64,000 nucleotides of DNA from Poseidonocella sedimentorum (GTDB lineage: Bacteria > Pseudomonadota > Alphaproteobacteria > Rhodobacterales > Rhodobacteraceae). Under the pieces are notes generated by a model. The model saw only the letters and a list, made by a program, of their open reading frames with translations, did no database searches and was not told the DNA's origin. The position numbers and the translations under genes are program-made. The stretch is from contig NZ_FOYI01000002.1 of NCBI RefSeq assembly GCF_900116005.1, positions 1 through 64,000 of the forward strand, written 5' to 3'. Every line of letters begins with the position of its first letter. Positions within the stretch are counted from its first letter, which is position 1. Positions 33,509 through 42,614 of the stretch are shown here, one piece after another.

Positions 33509-34288
33509 ATGAGCCGAGGACAGTTTCTCAACCCTCTCCTCGATCCCATGGACCGCGTCCTCAAACGCGCGGCGCCGCATCTTTGTCCCTATTACCGCCG
33601 ATGGCCCTACACAGGGGAGATCTGGCTGACCGAAGTGGACCTTCGCGGCGCTTGGTCTCGGGAGCTGAATTTCTTCTACGCAAGGCTCCCCAAGGTCGCG
33701 AATTCCACCATCCTCGGCAGCCTTGTCGACGGCGCCCGCGCACGGGGCATCGGCAAGGACCTCAAGCCGAAACAGTTTTTCGCCCGGCCCAGCGCGGCCA
33801 GAGCGGCCGATGTCGAGCGCATCGCCAAGGAGGCTTTCAAGTTCGCCTTCGTTCGCGATCCCTTCGCGCGTACGCTCTCGGCCTATCTCGACAAGGTGGT
33901 CAAGACCCGCGCCGCCGCCCGCCGGGCCCGCCGCTGGTTCGCCCGCAATGGCATCGCCGCACCGGATTTCGCCGCATTCTGCCGCTATCTCGATGACGGC
34001 GGGTTGCACGATGATCCGCATTGGGCGCCGCAAACGCAAGTCCTCCCTATGCCACTGGACGCGCTAGATTTTCTCGGGCGTATGGAACGGCTCGACGAGG
34101 ACATCGCGGTGGTCCACAACCGGATCTTCGGCGAGTCCCCCGCAAGCTTGCAGCGGCGCGGGCCCAAGCCGACCGGGTCCTCCAATCGGCTGGCCGAGCA
34201 CTACACCGAAGACGCTCTCGCCATCGTCCGGCGCCTCTATGCCGCCGACTTCGAAAAGCTCGGCTATCCGCTCCAACTTCCGCGCTAG
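33509..34288 (+). CDS. Sulfotransferase family 2 protein
   Basis: A 259-residue protein. FFYARLPKVANSTILGSL corresponds to the 5'-phosphosulfate-binding loop and FAFVRDPFARTLSAYLDKV to the 3'-phosphate site of PAPS-dependent sulfotransferases (PF03567 type, used on carbohydrates). The C-terminal YTEDALAIVRRLYAADFEKLGY is the usual family end. It starts 13 bases after tetR and may be co-transcribed. A cell-surface polysaccharide is a plausible acceptor, by inference. Confidence 0.85.
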   Translation: MSRGQFLNPLLDPMDRVLKRAAPHLCPYYRRWPYTGEIWLTEVDLRGAWSRELNFFYARLPKVANSTILGSLVDGARARGIGKDLKPKQFFARPSAARAADVERIAKEAFKFAFVRDPFARTLSAYLDKVVKTRAAARRARRWFARNGIAAPDFAAFCRYLDDGGLHDDPHWAPQTQVLPMPLDALDFLGRMERLDEDIAVVHNRIFGESPASLQRRGPKPTGSSNRLAEHYTEDALAIVRRLYAADFEKLGYPLQLPR

Positions 34289-34451
34289 ACCGCATCATGG
34301 TTACCGGCGCGGCCCGCGCCTCGGGACGTTCGATTAACCGCTCTCAAAGACTTGCAGGCGACTTTGGTTGCAAGCCGACGCGCAGAGTCGGAGCCACGGA
34401 TGGGCAAAGTCGAGCAGGTGCCCCCCCGATGGCGTTTCATACAGGCAAAGA

Positions 34452-34476
34452 GCGGTCGGGCAATGAACCCGACCGC
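34452..34476. repeat. Perfect 9-bp hairpin in the 34289-34541 gap
   Basis: GCGGTCGGG-CAATGAA-CCCGACCGC forms a GC-rich stem with a 7-base loop. No T-run follows on the plus strand, so it is not a classical terminator. The remaining gap (253 bases) contains no gene recognised; a small RNA is possible but unsupported. Confidence 0.45.
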
Positions 34477-34541
34477 GTCCTGGCCCGCCCCAACCTGCAA
34501 ATCCTCTTGATTTGACCGGGCTTTGGCGCAACTCTTGTCCC

Positions 34542-34880
34542 ATGAATTCACTCACGCCCTTCCCCGGCCAAGCCTCGTCCGAACGCGTTTCATTCCACCG
34601 CAGTGAACTCTCCCTCATCCTCTCGCTCTATGGGCGCATGGTGGCCGCGGGCGAATGGCGAGATTACGGAATCTCATCGCTGCGCGAGGTCGCGGTTTTC
34701 TCGGTCTTTCGCCGCACGGCGGAAAATCCGCTCTATCGCATCGAAAAGCGCCCCAAGCTGCGCAATCGGCAGGGGCTCTTCGCGGTGGTGGGTATCGACG
34801 GGCAGGTGCTCAAACGCGGGCATGACCTCAAGACCGTGCTGCGCGTGCTGGAGCGCAAGCTGATTCGCGCGGTGGAGTAA
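34542..34880 (+). CDS. DUF2794 family protein
   Basis: A 112-residue protein matching DUF2794, found almost only in alphaproteobacteria. Conserved segments are LYGRMVAAGEWRDYGIS, VAVFSVFRRTAENPLYRIEK and LKRGHDLKTVLRVLERKL. No membrane segment or catalytic motif is visible. Function unknown. The start at 34542 is chosen on family length; an in-frame ATG lies at 34512. Confidence 0.85.
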   Translation: MNSLTPFPGQASSERVSFHRSELSLILSLYGRMVAAGEWRDYGISSLREVAVFSVFRRTAENPLYRIEKRPKLRNRQGLFAVVGIDGQVLKRGHDLKTVLRVLERKLIRAVE

Positions 34881-34968
34881 CCGGCCCGGCCAATTCGGAT
34901 CGGCGAAATCCGCCGCCCTCGTGGCAAAGCTCTTCCCGTCCCCTCCCGGGCGCGGTAGAACCCGCTCG

Positions 34969-35628
34969 ATGACCATGACGATCCCAAATATGCTCACGAC
35001 GCTGCGGCTGCTTGCGGCCCCGGCCGTGGCTGTGATGTTTCTCTATTTCACGCGGCCCTATGCCGATTGGTTCGCGCTCCTGCTCTTTGTCGGAGCGGCG
35101 GTGACCGATTGGTTCGATGGCTATCTCGCGCGGAGCTGGAAACAGGAAAGCCGCCTCGGCGCGATGCTCGATCCCATCGCCGACAAGGCCATGGTGATGA
35201 TCGCGCTGCTGGTCATCGTGGGCTATTCCTCGATGTCGCCGTGGCTCGTCTTGCCCGCCACGGTCATCGCCTTCCGCGAGGTGTTCGTTGCGGGCATGCG
35301 CGAATTTCTCGGCACCACCGCCGGGACGCTCAAGGTCACCAGCCTCGCCAAGTGGAAGACCACGGCCCAGATGGTCGCGATCGCGGTGCTCTTTGCCCAA
35401 GGGGTCTTCGAGCATTACCTCGTCATGTCCTCCTGGGGGATGAGCGGCGAGATGATCGCGGATGTGGTGGCGGGCAAGCTGGAGGATCTTCAGGGCCTGC
35501 GCTGGAAATACACCGGGATGATCTGGTCGGGCCGTCTGGGCATGGCGCTGCTCTGGATCGCTGCGGCGCTTACGCTCATCACCGGCTGGGATTATTTCCG
35601 CAAGGCCCTGCCCCACCTGAGGGACTGA
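34969..35628 (+). CDS. pgsA: CDP-diacylglycerol-glycerol-3-phosphate 3-phosphatidyltransferase
   Basis: A 219-residue CDP-alcohol phosphatidyltransferase that makes phosphatidylglycerophosphate. The catalytic motif D-x2-D-G-x2-A-R-x8-G-x3-D-x3-D is complete: D47, D50, G51, A54, R55, G64, D68 and D72. Several membrane helices flank it. N-terminal PNMLTTLRLLAAP is typical of PgsA. The moaD gene begins at the stop codon (TGATG), so phospholipid and cofactor genes share a transcript. Confidence 0.93.
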   Translation: MTMTIPNMLTTLRLLAAPAVAVMFLYFTRPYADWFALLLFVGAAVTDWFDGYLARSWKQESRLGAMLDPIADKAMVMIALLVIVGYSSMSPWLVLPATVIAFREVFVAGMREFLGTTAGTLKVTSLAKWKTTAQMVAIAVLFAQGVFEHYLVMSSWGMSGEMIADVVAGKLEDLQGLRWKYTGMIWSGRLGMALLWIAAALTLITGWDYFRKALPHLRD

Positions 35629-35879
35629 TGATGATCGACGTTCTCTATTTCGCCTGGGTGCGCGAGCGGATCGGCCTGCCGAAGGAGCGGGTCGAGACCT
35701 CGGCCGCCACCGTTGCCGCGCTGGTCGAGGAGCTGCGCGCGCGGGAGGAACGCTATGCCGCGGCCTTTGCCGATATCTCGGCTCTGCGGGTCGCGCTGGA
35801 TCAGGAGCTGGCCGAGTTCGACGCGCCGCTGGACGGCGTGCGCGAGGTGGCCTTCTTCCCGCCGATGACCGGGGGCTGA
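35628..35879 (+). CDS. moaD: Molybdopterin synthase sulfur-carrier subunit MoaD
   Basis: An 83-residue ubiquitin-fold protein ending PPMTGG; the C-terminal Gly-Gly is thiocarboxylated to carry sulfur for molybdopterin synthesis. N-terminal DVLYFAWVRERIGLP fits the family. It starts either at the ATG overlapping the pgsA stop or at the next codon, and is followed 3 bases later by moaE. The product serves molybdo- or tungstoenzymes such as the formate dehydrogenase encoded further along. Confidence 0.92.
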   Translation: MMIDVLYFAWVRERIGLPKERVETSAATVAALVEELRAREERYAAAFADISALRVALDQELAEFDAPLDGVREVAFFPPMTGG

Positions 35880-35882
35880 GCG

Positions 35883-36326
35883 ATGCGCGTCTCGGTTCAG
35901 GACGCCCCGTTCGACTTCGCCGGCGAGGCGCGGGAATTCGCGGCGGGCCGCACCGACATGGGCGCAATCGTGACCTTTTCCGGCATCGTGCGCGATACCG
36001 GTGATGCGCCGCTGCTGGAGATGATGATCGAGCACTATCCGGGCATGACCGAACGCGCGATCGAGGCGATTGCGCGAGAGGCGCAGGCCCGCTGGGCGCT
36101 CGGCGATGTGCTGGTGATCCACCGCCATGGTCGCCTTACCCCTGGTGAGACGATCATGATGGTCGCCACCGCCGCGCGCCACCGGGGCGATGCCTTTGCC
36201 GCGGCCGAGTTTCTGATGGACTACCTCAAATCCCGCGCCCCCTTCTGGAAAAAGGAGCGTACCGCCGCAGGGGCCGATTGGGTCGCCGCGCGCGACGAGG
36301 ATGAGGCCGCGCTCACGCGGTGGTAA
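35883..36326 (+). CDS. moaE: Molybdopterin synthase catalytic subunit MoaE
   Basis: A 147-residue protein with GAIVTFSGIVRD, LVIHRHGRLTPGE and the active-site lysines in LKSRAPFWKKE. It transfers sulfur from MoaD to precursor Z. It lies immediately after moaD. Confidence 0.95.
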   Translation: MRVSVQDAPFDFAGEAREFAAGRTDMGAIVTFSGIVRDTGDAPLLEMMIEHYPGMTERAIEAIAREAQARWALGDVLVIHRHGRLTPGETIMMVATAARHRGDAFAAAEFLMDYLKSRAPFWKKERTAAGADWVAARDEDEAALTRW

Positions 36327-36392
36327 CTTGACAGAGCCGCCTCGCCCGCTCATGTAGCGCGGGACCGAAATTGCCGGAAAGCCCCTCCCCAC

Positions 36393-37229
36393 ATGGCCGA
36401 AAAGTCAAAGAGCGCAATGAGCAGCGTCGTCGAGACCATCAAGACCATCGTCTACGCGCTCCTGATCGCGGGCATATTCCGCACGTTTTTCTTCCAGCCG
36501 TTCTGGATCCCCTCGGGCTCGATGAAAGACACGCTGCTGATCGGGGATTTCCTCTTCGTCAACAAGATGGCCTATGGCTATTCCTATGCCTCCTGCCCTT
36601 CGATCATCGCGCCCGGGCTCGGGATCGATATCGGCGCGGATGACTTCTGCGGCTTTGCCACCGAAAAGGAAGACCGTCTGCTGGGCCGGATGCCCGAACG
36701 CGGCGACGTGGTGGTCTTCCGCCATCCGGTCACCGGGCGCGATTTCATCAAACGCCTGATCGGCCTGCCCGGCGATACCGTCCAGATGCAGGGCGGCCAG
36801 CTGTTCCTCAACGGCGATGCCGTGCCGCAACAGGACGACGGGCTTTTCCGCGAAACCTATGAGGCGCAGGGGCCGCAAGGGCTGCGCCCGCGCTGCGCCA
36901 ACGGGGCGGTCGGTGAGGGCGGCGAATGCGTCAAGCCGCGCACGATCGAAACCCTGCCCAACGGGGTGAGCTATGCCACGCTCGACATCGGCGAACAGGC
37001 GCTGGACGACACCGGCGTCTACACCGTGCCCGAGGGGCATTTCTTCTTCATGGGTGACAACCGCGACAATTCCACCGACAGCCGCGTGCCGCAGAACCTC
37101 GGCGGCGTCGGGTTCGTGCCGCTCAAGGATATTGTCGGCCGCGCGGACCGGGTGGTCTTCTCCTCCGCCGGGCGTTCTCTGCTGCATTTCTGGACCTGGC
37201 GCGGCGACCGGTTCTTCAAGGCGATCTAG
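36393..37229 (+). CDS. lepB: Signal peptidase I
   Basis: A 278-residue inner-membrane protease. One N-terminal helix ([18 protein letters not shown]) is followed by PSGSMKDTL with nucleophile S43. The general base K120 lies in [14 protein letters not shown], and [11 protein letters not shown] is the box E region. It removes signal peptides from exported proteins. Its stop overlaps the rnc start codon. In many alphaproteobacteria acpS precedes lepB; here moaE does. Confidence 0.95.
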   Translation: MAEKSKSAMSSVVETIKTIVYALLIAGIFRTFFFQPFWIPSGSMKDTLLIGDFLFVNKMAYGYSYASCPSIIAPGLGIDIGADDFCGFATEKEDRLLGRMPERGDVVVFRHPVTGRDFIKRLIGLPGDTVQMQGGQLFLNGDAVPQQDDGLFRETYEAQGPQGLRPRCANGAVGEGGECVKPRTIETLPNGVSYATLDIGEQALDDTGVYTVPEGHFFFMGDNRDNSTDSRVPQNLGGVGFVPLKDIVGRADRVVFSSAGRSLLHFWTWRGDRFFKAI

Positions 37230-37918
37230 TGAAGCTTTCGGCGGAGATGCGCGCGTTCGAGACGCGGATCGGCTATCGCTTCCAGACGCCGGAGCTCCTG
37301 ATCCGCGCATTGACGCACCCCTCCATGAGCTCGCCCTCCCGCGAGGACAACCAGCGGCTCGAATTCCTCGGCGACCGGGTGCTCGGGCTGGTGATGGCCG
37401 AGACCCTGCTGGCCGAGGATGAAACCGCCTCCGAAGGGCAGCTCGCCCCGCGGTTCAACGCGCTGGTCCGCAAGGAGGCCTGTGCCGACGTGGCGCGGCA
37501 GATCGAGCTTGGCGAGGTGCTCAAGCTGGGGCGCTCCGAAATGCTCTCGGGCGGTCGGCGCAAGCTCGCGCTTCTGGGCGACGCGATGGAGGCGGTGATC
37601 GCCGCGGTCTATCTTGATGGCGGCTTTGCTCCGGCACGCGATCTGATCCTCCGGCTCTGGGGCCCGCGCGTGGCCCAGGTCGAGGAAGACGCCCGCGATC
37701 CCAAGACCTCGCTGCAGGAATGGGCCCAGGCGCGGGGCCTGCCCCCGCCGAAGTACCTTCAGGTCGCGCGCAGCGGCCCGGATCACGCCCCCGACTTCAC
37801 CATCGCCGCCGAACTGATCACCGGCGAGCGCGAGGAGGCCAAGGCCGGATCCAAGCGCCTCGCCGAACAGGCCGCCGCCAAGGCCCTGCTTGCCCGGCTC
37901 ACCCCGCCCAAGGCTTGA
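37229..37918 (+). CDS. rnc: Ribonuclease III
   Basis: A 229-residue enzyme starting at GTG within the lepB stop. The catalytic signature is [13 protein letters not shown] with E45 and D49; [17 protein letters not shown] supplies the second acidic pair. A C-terminal double-stranded RNA-binding domain starts near residue 155. It matures rRNA and degrades double-stranded RNA. The lepB-rnc-era order is the classic operon. Confidence 0.96.
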   Translation: MKLSAEMRAFETRIGYRFQTPELLIRALTHPSMSSPSREDNQRLEFLGDRVLGLVMAETLLAEDETASEGQLAPRFNALVRKEACADVARQIELGEVLKLGRSEMLSGGRRKLALLGDAMEAVIAAVYLDGGFAPARDLILRLWGPRVAQVEEDARDPKTSLQEWAQARGLPPPKYLQVARSGPDHAPDFTIAAELITGEREEAKAGSKRLAEQAAAKALLARLTPPKA

Positions 37919-37996
37919 GTGTCCAAGACTTGATTTCTCTGGCCAGCCGCCGCTCAATCGGCTAGAGGGGCTGACTTGCATCAAGGGCATCCAGAC

Positions 37997-38905
37997 ATGA
38001 CAACACGCGCCGGCTTCATTGCGCTCATCGGCGAACCCAACGCGGGCAAGTCCACGCTGCTCAACCGGATGGTGGGCGCGAAGGTCTCTATCGTGACCCA
38101 CAAGGTCCAGACGACGCGCGCGCGCATTCGCGGCGTGGCGATGGAGGGCGAGAGCCAGCTCGTCTTCGTCGACACCCCCGGCCTCTTCCAGCCGCGCCGC
38201 CGGCTTGACCGCGCGATGGTTGCCGCTGCCTGGGGCGGGGCCGCTGACGCCGATATCATCGTCCTGCTGATCGAGGCGCACCGTGGCATCACCGATGGCG
38301 TCCGGCGGATCCTGGAGGGGCTCGGCGAGGTCGTCCACGGCCGGCCCGTGGCGCTCGCGATCAACAAGATCGACCGGGTCAAGAGCGATGTCCTGCTGTC
38401 GCTGACCCAAGAGCTCAACGAGGCCTTCGATTTCGCCAAGACCTTCATGATCTCCGCCGAAAAGGGCTATGGCGTCGACGATCTGCGCGGCTGGCTGGCC
38501 GAAACCTTGCCCGAAAGCCCGTGGCTCTATCCGGAGGATCAGATCGCGGATCTGCCGATGCGTATGATCGCCGCCGAGATGACCCGCGAGAAGCTGACCC
38601 TGCGGCTGCATCAGGAACTGCCCTATCAGCTCACCGTCGAAACCGAGGCGTGGGAGGAGCGCAAGGATGGCTCGGCCCGCATCGATCAGATCATCTATGT
38701 CACGCGCCAAGGCCACAAGGGCATCGTGCTCGGCAACAAGGGCGAGACGATCAAGGCGGTGAGCACGGCCGCGCGCGAAGAACTTGAGACCTTCCTCGGG
38801 CGGCGCGTGCATCTTTTCTGTCAGGTCCGCGTCCGCGAGAAATGGCTCGACGAAAGAGAGCGCTACGAGCAGATGGGCCTCGATTTCCGCGATGGCAATG
38901 ATTGA
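37997..38905 (+). CDS. era: GTPase Era
   Basis: A 302-residue GTPase needed for 16S rRNA maturation and 30S assembly. G1 is GEPNAGKST (residues 12-20), G3 is DTPGLF, and G4 is NKID. The C-terminal KH domain has GHKGIVLGNKGETIK. The ATG at 37997 is used; an upstream TTG is in frame but has no family support. Confidence 0.95.
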   Translation: MTTRAGFIALIGEPNAGKSTLLNRMVGAKVSIVTHKVQTTRARIRGVAMEGESQLVFVDTPGLFQPRRRLDRAMVAAAWGGAADADIIVLLIEAHRGITDGVRRILEGLGEVVHGRPVALAINKIDRVKSDVLLSLTQELNEAFDFAKTFMISAEKGYGVDDLRGWLAETLPESPWLYPEDQIADLPMRMIAAEMTREKLTLRLHQELPYQLTVETEAWEERKDGSARIDQIIYVTRQGHKGIVLGNKGETIKAVSTAAREELETFLGRRVHLFCQVRVREKWLDERERYEQMGLDFRDGND

Positions 38906-38935
38906 CCGGCGCGCCGGGCTGCGGGCGCGCCGCTG

Positions 38936-39268
38936 ATGGCCCGGCTCACGACGCGGTTTTGGGTCGATGCCTATCTCGCGCGGCTCCGGCTGGAGAACAT
39001 CCCCGCCTTCGTGACCGCCCATGGCGACGACACGGCCGGCGCCGTCCTCATCAAGCTCGCAACGCTTGACGGCAAGGCCACGCTCTTCCAACGCTCCTTC
39101 GATCTCATGACCGGCGAACGCAAGTGGATCACGCTCGCGGAGGGCGGCGAGCCGGATGTTGATACCGCCGCCGCCAAACAGCGCTCCTTCGATCCCGATC
39201 TTTGGGTGATCGAGGTGGAAGACCGCCAGGGCCGGCACCTGCTGGATCAAGACGGGCTGGCGAGCTAG
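38936..39268 (+). CDS. DUF1491 family protein
   Basis: A 110-residue protein with [36 protein letters not shown] and [21 protein letters not shown]1491 proteins occur between era and recO in many alphaproteobacteria; function unknown. Its spacing of 30 bases after era suggests co-transcription. Confidence 0.85.
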   Translation: MARLTTRFWVDAYLARLRLENIPAFVTAHGDDTAGAVLIKLATLDGKATLFQRSFDLMTGERKWITLAEGGEPDVDTAAAKQRSFDPDLWVIEVEDRQGRHLLDQDGLAS

Positions 39269-39306
39269 GCTCTTCATACCTTTGCAACACCCCGGAGGCA
39301 GCGGCC

Positions 39307-40029
39307 GTGGAATGGCGCGAGCAAGGCATCGTTCTGGCGACCCGCCGCCACGGGGAATCGGCGGCGATCCTCGAGGTGATGACCGCCGCGCACGGACGGC
39401 ACGTGGGCGTGGTCCGCGGCGGCGCGGGGCGGCGCCTGTCGCCGGTGCTCCAACCCGGCGCGCAGCTTGACCTGACGTGGAAGGCCCGGCTGGAGGATCA
39501 CATCGGAGCGTTCACCGTCGAGCCGGTCCGCAGCCGCGCGGGCGCGCTTGGCGATCCTCTGGCGCTCTCGGGCATGTCGTCGGTCGTGGCGCTGCTGTCC
39601 TTTGCGCTGCCCGAACGCGATCCACACCCGGGGCTCTATGATGCCTCCGTCGCCCTGCTCGACATGATCGCGGAGGCGGATACCTGGCTAAGCGGTTATC
39701 TTCGTTGGGAAATGGCGCTGCTGGAGGATCTCGGCTTCGGGCTCGACCTCAGCGCCTGCGCCGTGACCGGGGTCTCTGGCCCACTGATTTACGTCTCTCC
39801 CCGCACCGGTCGCGCCGTTTCGGCCGCCGGGGCCGGGGACTGGGCCGCCCGTCTGCTCCCGCTCCCTGCCAGCCTGCGCGGCGAGGGCGACGGATCGCCC
39901 GGGGACATCCGCGAGGGGCTCGCCGTCACCGGCCATTTTCTTCAGCATCACCTCGCCGCCGGGCTCGCGCACAAACCCCTGCCCCAGGCCCGCGCGCGGC
40001 TCCTCGATCGCCTGGCGCGGCACCGTTGA
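39307..40029 (+). CDS. recO: DNA repair protein RecO
   Basis: A 240-residue protein starting at GTG with GGAGG 8 bases upstream. The N-terminal OB fold begins [23 protein letters not shown]. The C-terminal helical part contains [23 protein letters not shown]; the zinc cysteines of some RecO proteins are reduced to one here. RecO loads RecA with RecR during gap repair. Confidence 0.92.
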   Translation: MEWREQGIVLATRRHGESAAILEVMTAAHGRHVGVVRGGAGRRLSPVLQPGAQLDLTWKARLEDHIGAFTVEPVRSRAGALGDPLALSGMSSVVALLSFALPERDPHPGLYDASVALLDMIAEADTWLSGYLRWEMALLEDLGFGLDLSACAVTGVSGPLIYVSPRTGRAVSAAGAGDWAARLLPLPASLRGEGDGSPGDIREGLAVTGHFLQHHLAAGLAHKPLPQARARLLDRLARHR

Positions 40030-40040
40030 AACCGGGTTAG

Positions 40041-40069
40041 AAAACAGTGGCCAAATAGGGGCCTGTTTT
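40041..40069 (+). terminator. Probable Rho-independent terminator after recO
   Basis: AAAACAG and CTGTTTT pair around an internal GCC/GGC helix, with the T-rich arm at the end. It lies 11 bases after the recO stop and would end the lepB-rnc-era-DUF1491-recO transcript. Confidence 0.55.
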
Positions 40070-40144
40070 AGCCCTTTGTTAATCCGCGAGGCAGCACTGT
40101 GGCTCGCAGACAACCACACGCGACTCACGTACCGGAGACTTCTC

Positions 40145-40771
40145 ATGAAACGGCTTTCCATCACCCTCGCCGCCCTTTTCCTTGCCTCCGGGGCCAACGC
40201 ACAGGCGGCGGGCAATTTCACACTGGAATCCGGCGTCTCCACGCTTGGGATCTTCGCCGCTCCGAGCGCCGAGATTTCCCCCAGCCTGCGCGTCCGCGCA
40301 CCGCTCTACATGGGCAGCCTGTCGGACAGCTTCGATATGGACGGGAACGATGTCGACGGCGAGATCTCGGTGAATTCGCTCGGCCTGATGGCCGACTACC
40401 ACCCGTGGCAAGGCGGGTTCCGCGTCTCCGGCGGGGTGCATTTCGGCGGCTACTCCCTCAGCGGCGAGGTCACCGACCCGGAATTTGACGGCGATACCTA
40501 TTCGGGCGATTTCGAGATCACCGTCGAGCAGCAACGCTCTGTCGCCCCGGCCCTCGCCCTCGGCTACGCCCATAGCTTTGGTGACACCTGGGGCGTCGCG
40601 GTCGAACTGGGCGCGCGCCTCACCGCGCTGGAAATTTCGTCAAAGGGCCAGGAAAGCCTCGCCGCGGCTGATCGCGAAGACTACGAGGCCGAAATCGCGG
40701 ACATCAACGATGATCTCGAAGATTTCGGCGTGCTGCCCTACATTTCGCTTGGTGTGAACTTCAACTTCTGA
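40145..40771 (+). CDS. Outer-membrane beta-barrel protein
   Basis: A 208-residue protein with a signal peptide ending near NAQA. It has alternating hydrophobic strands (GGFRVSGGVHFGGYSLSG, SVAPALALGYAHSFGD, GVAVELGARLTAL) and a final strand ending in NFNF, the terminal Phe recognised by the barrel assembly machinery. The size suggests an eight-stranded barrel of the OmpA/OmpW type. The acidic linkers may bind cations. The exact family was not identified. Confidence 0.75.
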   Translation: MKRLSITLAALFLASGANAQAAGNFTLESGVSTLGIFAAPSAEISPSLRVRAPLYMGSLSDSFDMDGNDVDGEISVNSLGLMADYHPWQGGFRVSGGVHFGGYSLSGEVTDPEFDGDTYSGDFEITVEQQRSVAPALALGYAHSFGDTWGVAVELGARLTALEISSKGQESLAAADREDYEAEIADINDDLEDFGVLPYISLGVNFNF

Positions 40772-40779
40772 CGGGCCCG

Positions 40780-42447
40780 TCACGCAAGCAGGCGTCGGGC
40801 GATGACCTGCGCCTGAATTTCCGCCGCGCCTTCGAAGATGTTGAGAATGCGGGCATCGCACAGGATTCGCGAAATGCGATATTCCAGTGCGAACCCGTTC
40901 CCCCCATGAATCTGCAAACCGTTGTCGGCCGCGGCCCAGGCAACGCGCGCGCCTAAAAGCTTGGCCATGCCCGCTTCGAGATCGCAGCGGTGGCCATTGT
41001 CCTTTTCCCAGGCCGAGAAATAGGTGAGTTGTCGCGCGATCATGATCTCGACGGCCATCATCGCGAGTTTGTTCGACACACGTGGAAAATGAATGAGGCT
41101 TTGCCCGAACTGTTTCCGGTCCAGCGCATATTGCAATGAGACATCCAGCGCCGATTGCGCCACGCCGATCGCCCGCGCCGCCGTCTGGATCCGGGCCGAC
41201 TCAAACGTCTCCATGAGCTGCTTGAACCCCTTGCCTTCCTCACCGCCAAGCAAGTTGTCGCCCGCAACGCGGAAATTGTCGAAACCGAGCTCGAATTCCT
41301 TCATGCCGCGATAGCCCAGAACCTCGATCTCGCCGCCGGTCATGCCCTCGGTCGGAAAGGGATCGGCATCGGTGCCCGGCATTTTCTCGGCGAGAAACAT
41401 GCTCAGCCCCCGGTGGTCCGTGCTCTCCGGGTCGGTTCGCGCAAGAAGGGTCATCACATGGGCGCGCGACGCGTGGGTGATCCAGGTCTTGTTGCCCGTC
41501 ACGCGCCAATCCTCACCATCGCGAACCGCGCGCGTGCGCAACGCGCCAAGATCCGAACCGGTATTCGGCTCGGTAAACACCGCCGTCGGCAAAATCTCCG
41601 CCGCCGCGATCTTCGGCAGCCACGCAGTCTTCTGCGCCTCCGTCCCGCCGCAGAGGATCAGCTCGGCCGCGATTTCCGAGCGCGTCCCGAGCGAGCCCAC
41701 GCCGATATACCCGCGCGAGAGCTCCTCCGAGACCACACACATCGCCGCCTTGGACAGTCCAAGCCCGCCCAGCTCTTCCGGAATCGTAAGGCCAAAAACC
41801 CCCATTTCGGCGAGCTCGTCGATGATTTCCATCGGAATCAACTCGTCCTTGAGGTGCCAGTCGTGGGCCTGCGGTTCGATCCGCTCCAGTGCATAGCGGC
41901 GAAATTGCGCGCGAATCATCTCAAGCTCGTCATCAAGCCCCGTCGCGCCGGGGGTAATTTCCGCCGCGCGTTCGACCATCAACTCGGCCAATCGGGTGCG
42001 GGCCTCTTGCGAATTGCCAGACCGAACAAGCGCCCCTGCGGCGCCTTCGTGCAATTCACTGGCATCGAGTCCAAGCTCTGACAGCCGGAAGATCTCCGTC
42101 TGGTTCATGGCGATACCGCCCGCGATCTGCGCCAGATATTCTCCGAACCCGATCTGGAGAATCAGCGCCTCCATCTCCGAGAATCTGCCCGCTTCATCGA
42201 GCCGCTGGGCCCAGGCGTGAAGCTGCCGCAGAGCCTCCACATAGGTCGCAAGCCACGCCACGCCGTGCGACGCGCTTTGATGCCGCTCCACCCCGCGCGA
42301 AGTTACCCGCCCGCCTTCGCTCACCAGATCACGAAGCGCGCTGCGGGCCGCCTCCAAAGACGCCGCCGCCGGTGCGATCGCCTGCCCGGTCATCTCCAAC
42401 AGCCCGCTCATGTTGATCTGCGTGCCAGCGGCCCCATCCTGCGCCAT
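40780..42447 (-). CDS. mcd: (2S)-Methylsuccinyl-CoA dehydrogenase
   Basis: A 555-residue acyl-CoA dehydrogenase-fold flavoprotein. About 150 extra N-terminal residues, with HQSASHGVAWLATYVEALRQ and IGFGEYLAQIAGGIAMNQTE, distinguish methylsuccinyl-CoA dehydrogenase from ordinary acyl-CoA dehydrogenases. The core has AVFTEPNTGSDLGALRTRA, ITHASRAHVMTLLARTD and LQIHGGNGFALEYRISRI. It converts methylsuccinyl-CoA to mesaconyl-CoA in the ethylmalonyl-CoA pathway for acetyl-CoA assimilation. The other pathway genes are not in this window. It is divergent from a TSUP permease. Confidence 0.88.
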   Translation of the reverse strand: MAQDGAAGTQINMSGLLEMTGQAIAPAAASLEAARSALRDLVSEGGRVTSRGVERHQSASHGVAWLATYVEALRQLHAWAQRLDEAGRFSEMEALILQIGFGEYLAQIAGGIAMNQTEIFRLSELGLDASELHEGAAGALVRSGNSQEARTRLAELMVERAAEITPGATGLDDELEMIRAQFRRYALERIEPQAHDWHLKDELIPMEIIDELAEMGVFGLTIPEELGGLGLSKAAMCVVSEELSRGYIGVGSLGTRSEIAAELILCGGTEAQKTAWLPKIAAAEILPTAVFTEPNTGSDLGALRTRAVRDGEDWRVTGNKTWITHASRAHVMTLLARTDPESTDHRGLSMFLAEKMPGTDADPFPTEGMTGGEIEVLGYRGMKEFELGFDNFRVAGDNLLGGEEGKGFKQLMETFESARIQTAARAIGVAQSALDVSLQYALDRKQFGQSLIHFPRVSNKLAMMAVEIMIARQLTYFSAWEKDNGHRCDLEAGMAKLLGARVAWAAADNGLQIHGGNGFALEYRISRILCDARILNIFEGAAEIQAQVIARRLLA

Positions 42448-42491
42448 GTCGCTCTCCTCGAAATCCCACCAAAGGCAATAAGGCCTTCGCA

Positions 42492-42536
42492 GTTGCAGCG
42501 CAACATAAATACGATTTTTGCACAATTATTTGCTGG
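42492..42536. promoter_or_regulatory. Candidate regulator sites upstream of mcd
   Basis: GTTGC-AGC-GCAAC (42492-42504) is a perfect short palindrome. TTTGCACA-ATTA-TTTGCTGG (42517-42536) resembles the spaced TTTGCAAA-N4-TTTGCAAA site reported for the ScfR regulator PccR (12 of 16 positions). Both lie 45-90 bases upstream of the mcd start. The gap 42448-42614 holds nothing else seen. Confidence 0.4.
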
Positions 42537-42614
42537 ATATTACCTTAAGAAATCCGTAGCGCCAGTTCGAACCACCACCTCGACAAGCCCCCACCGCATC
42601 GCCATAACCGCCCT

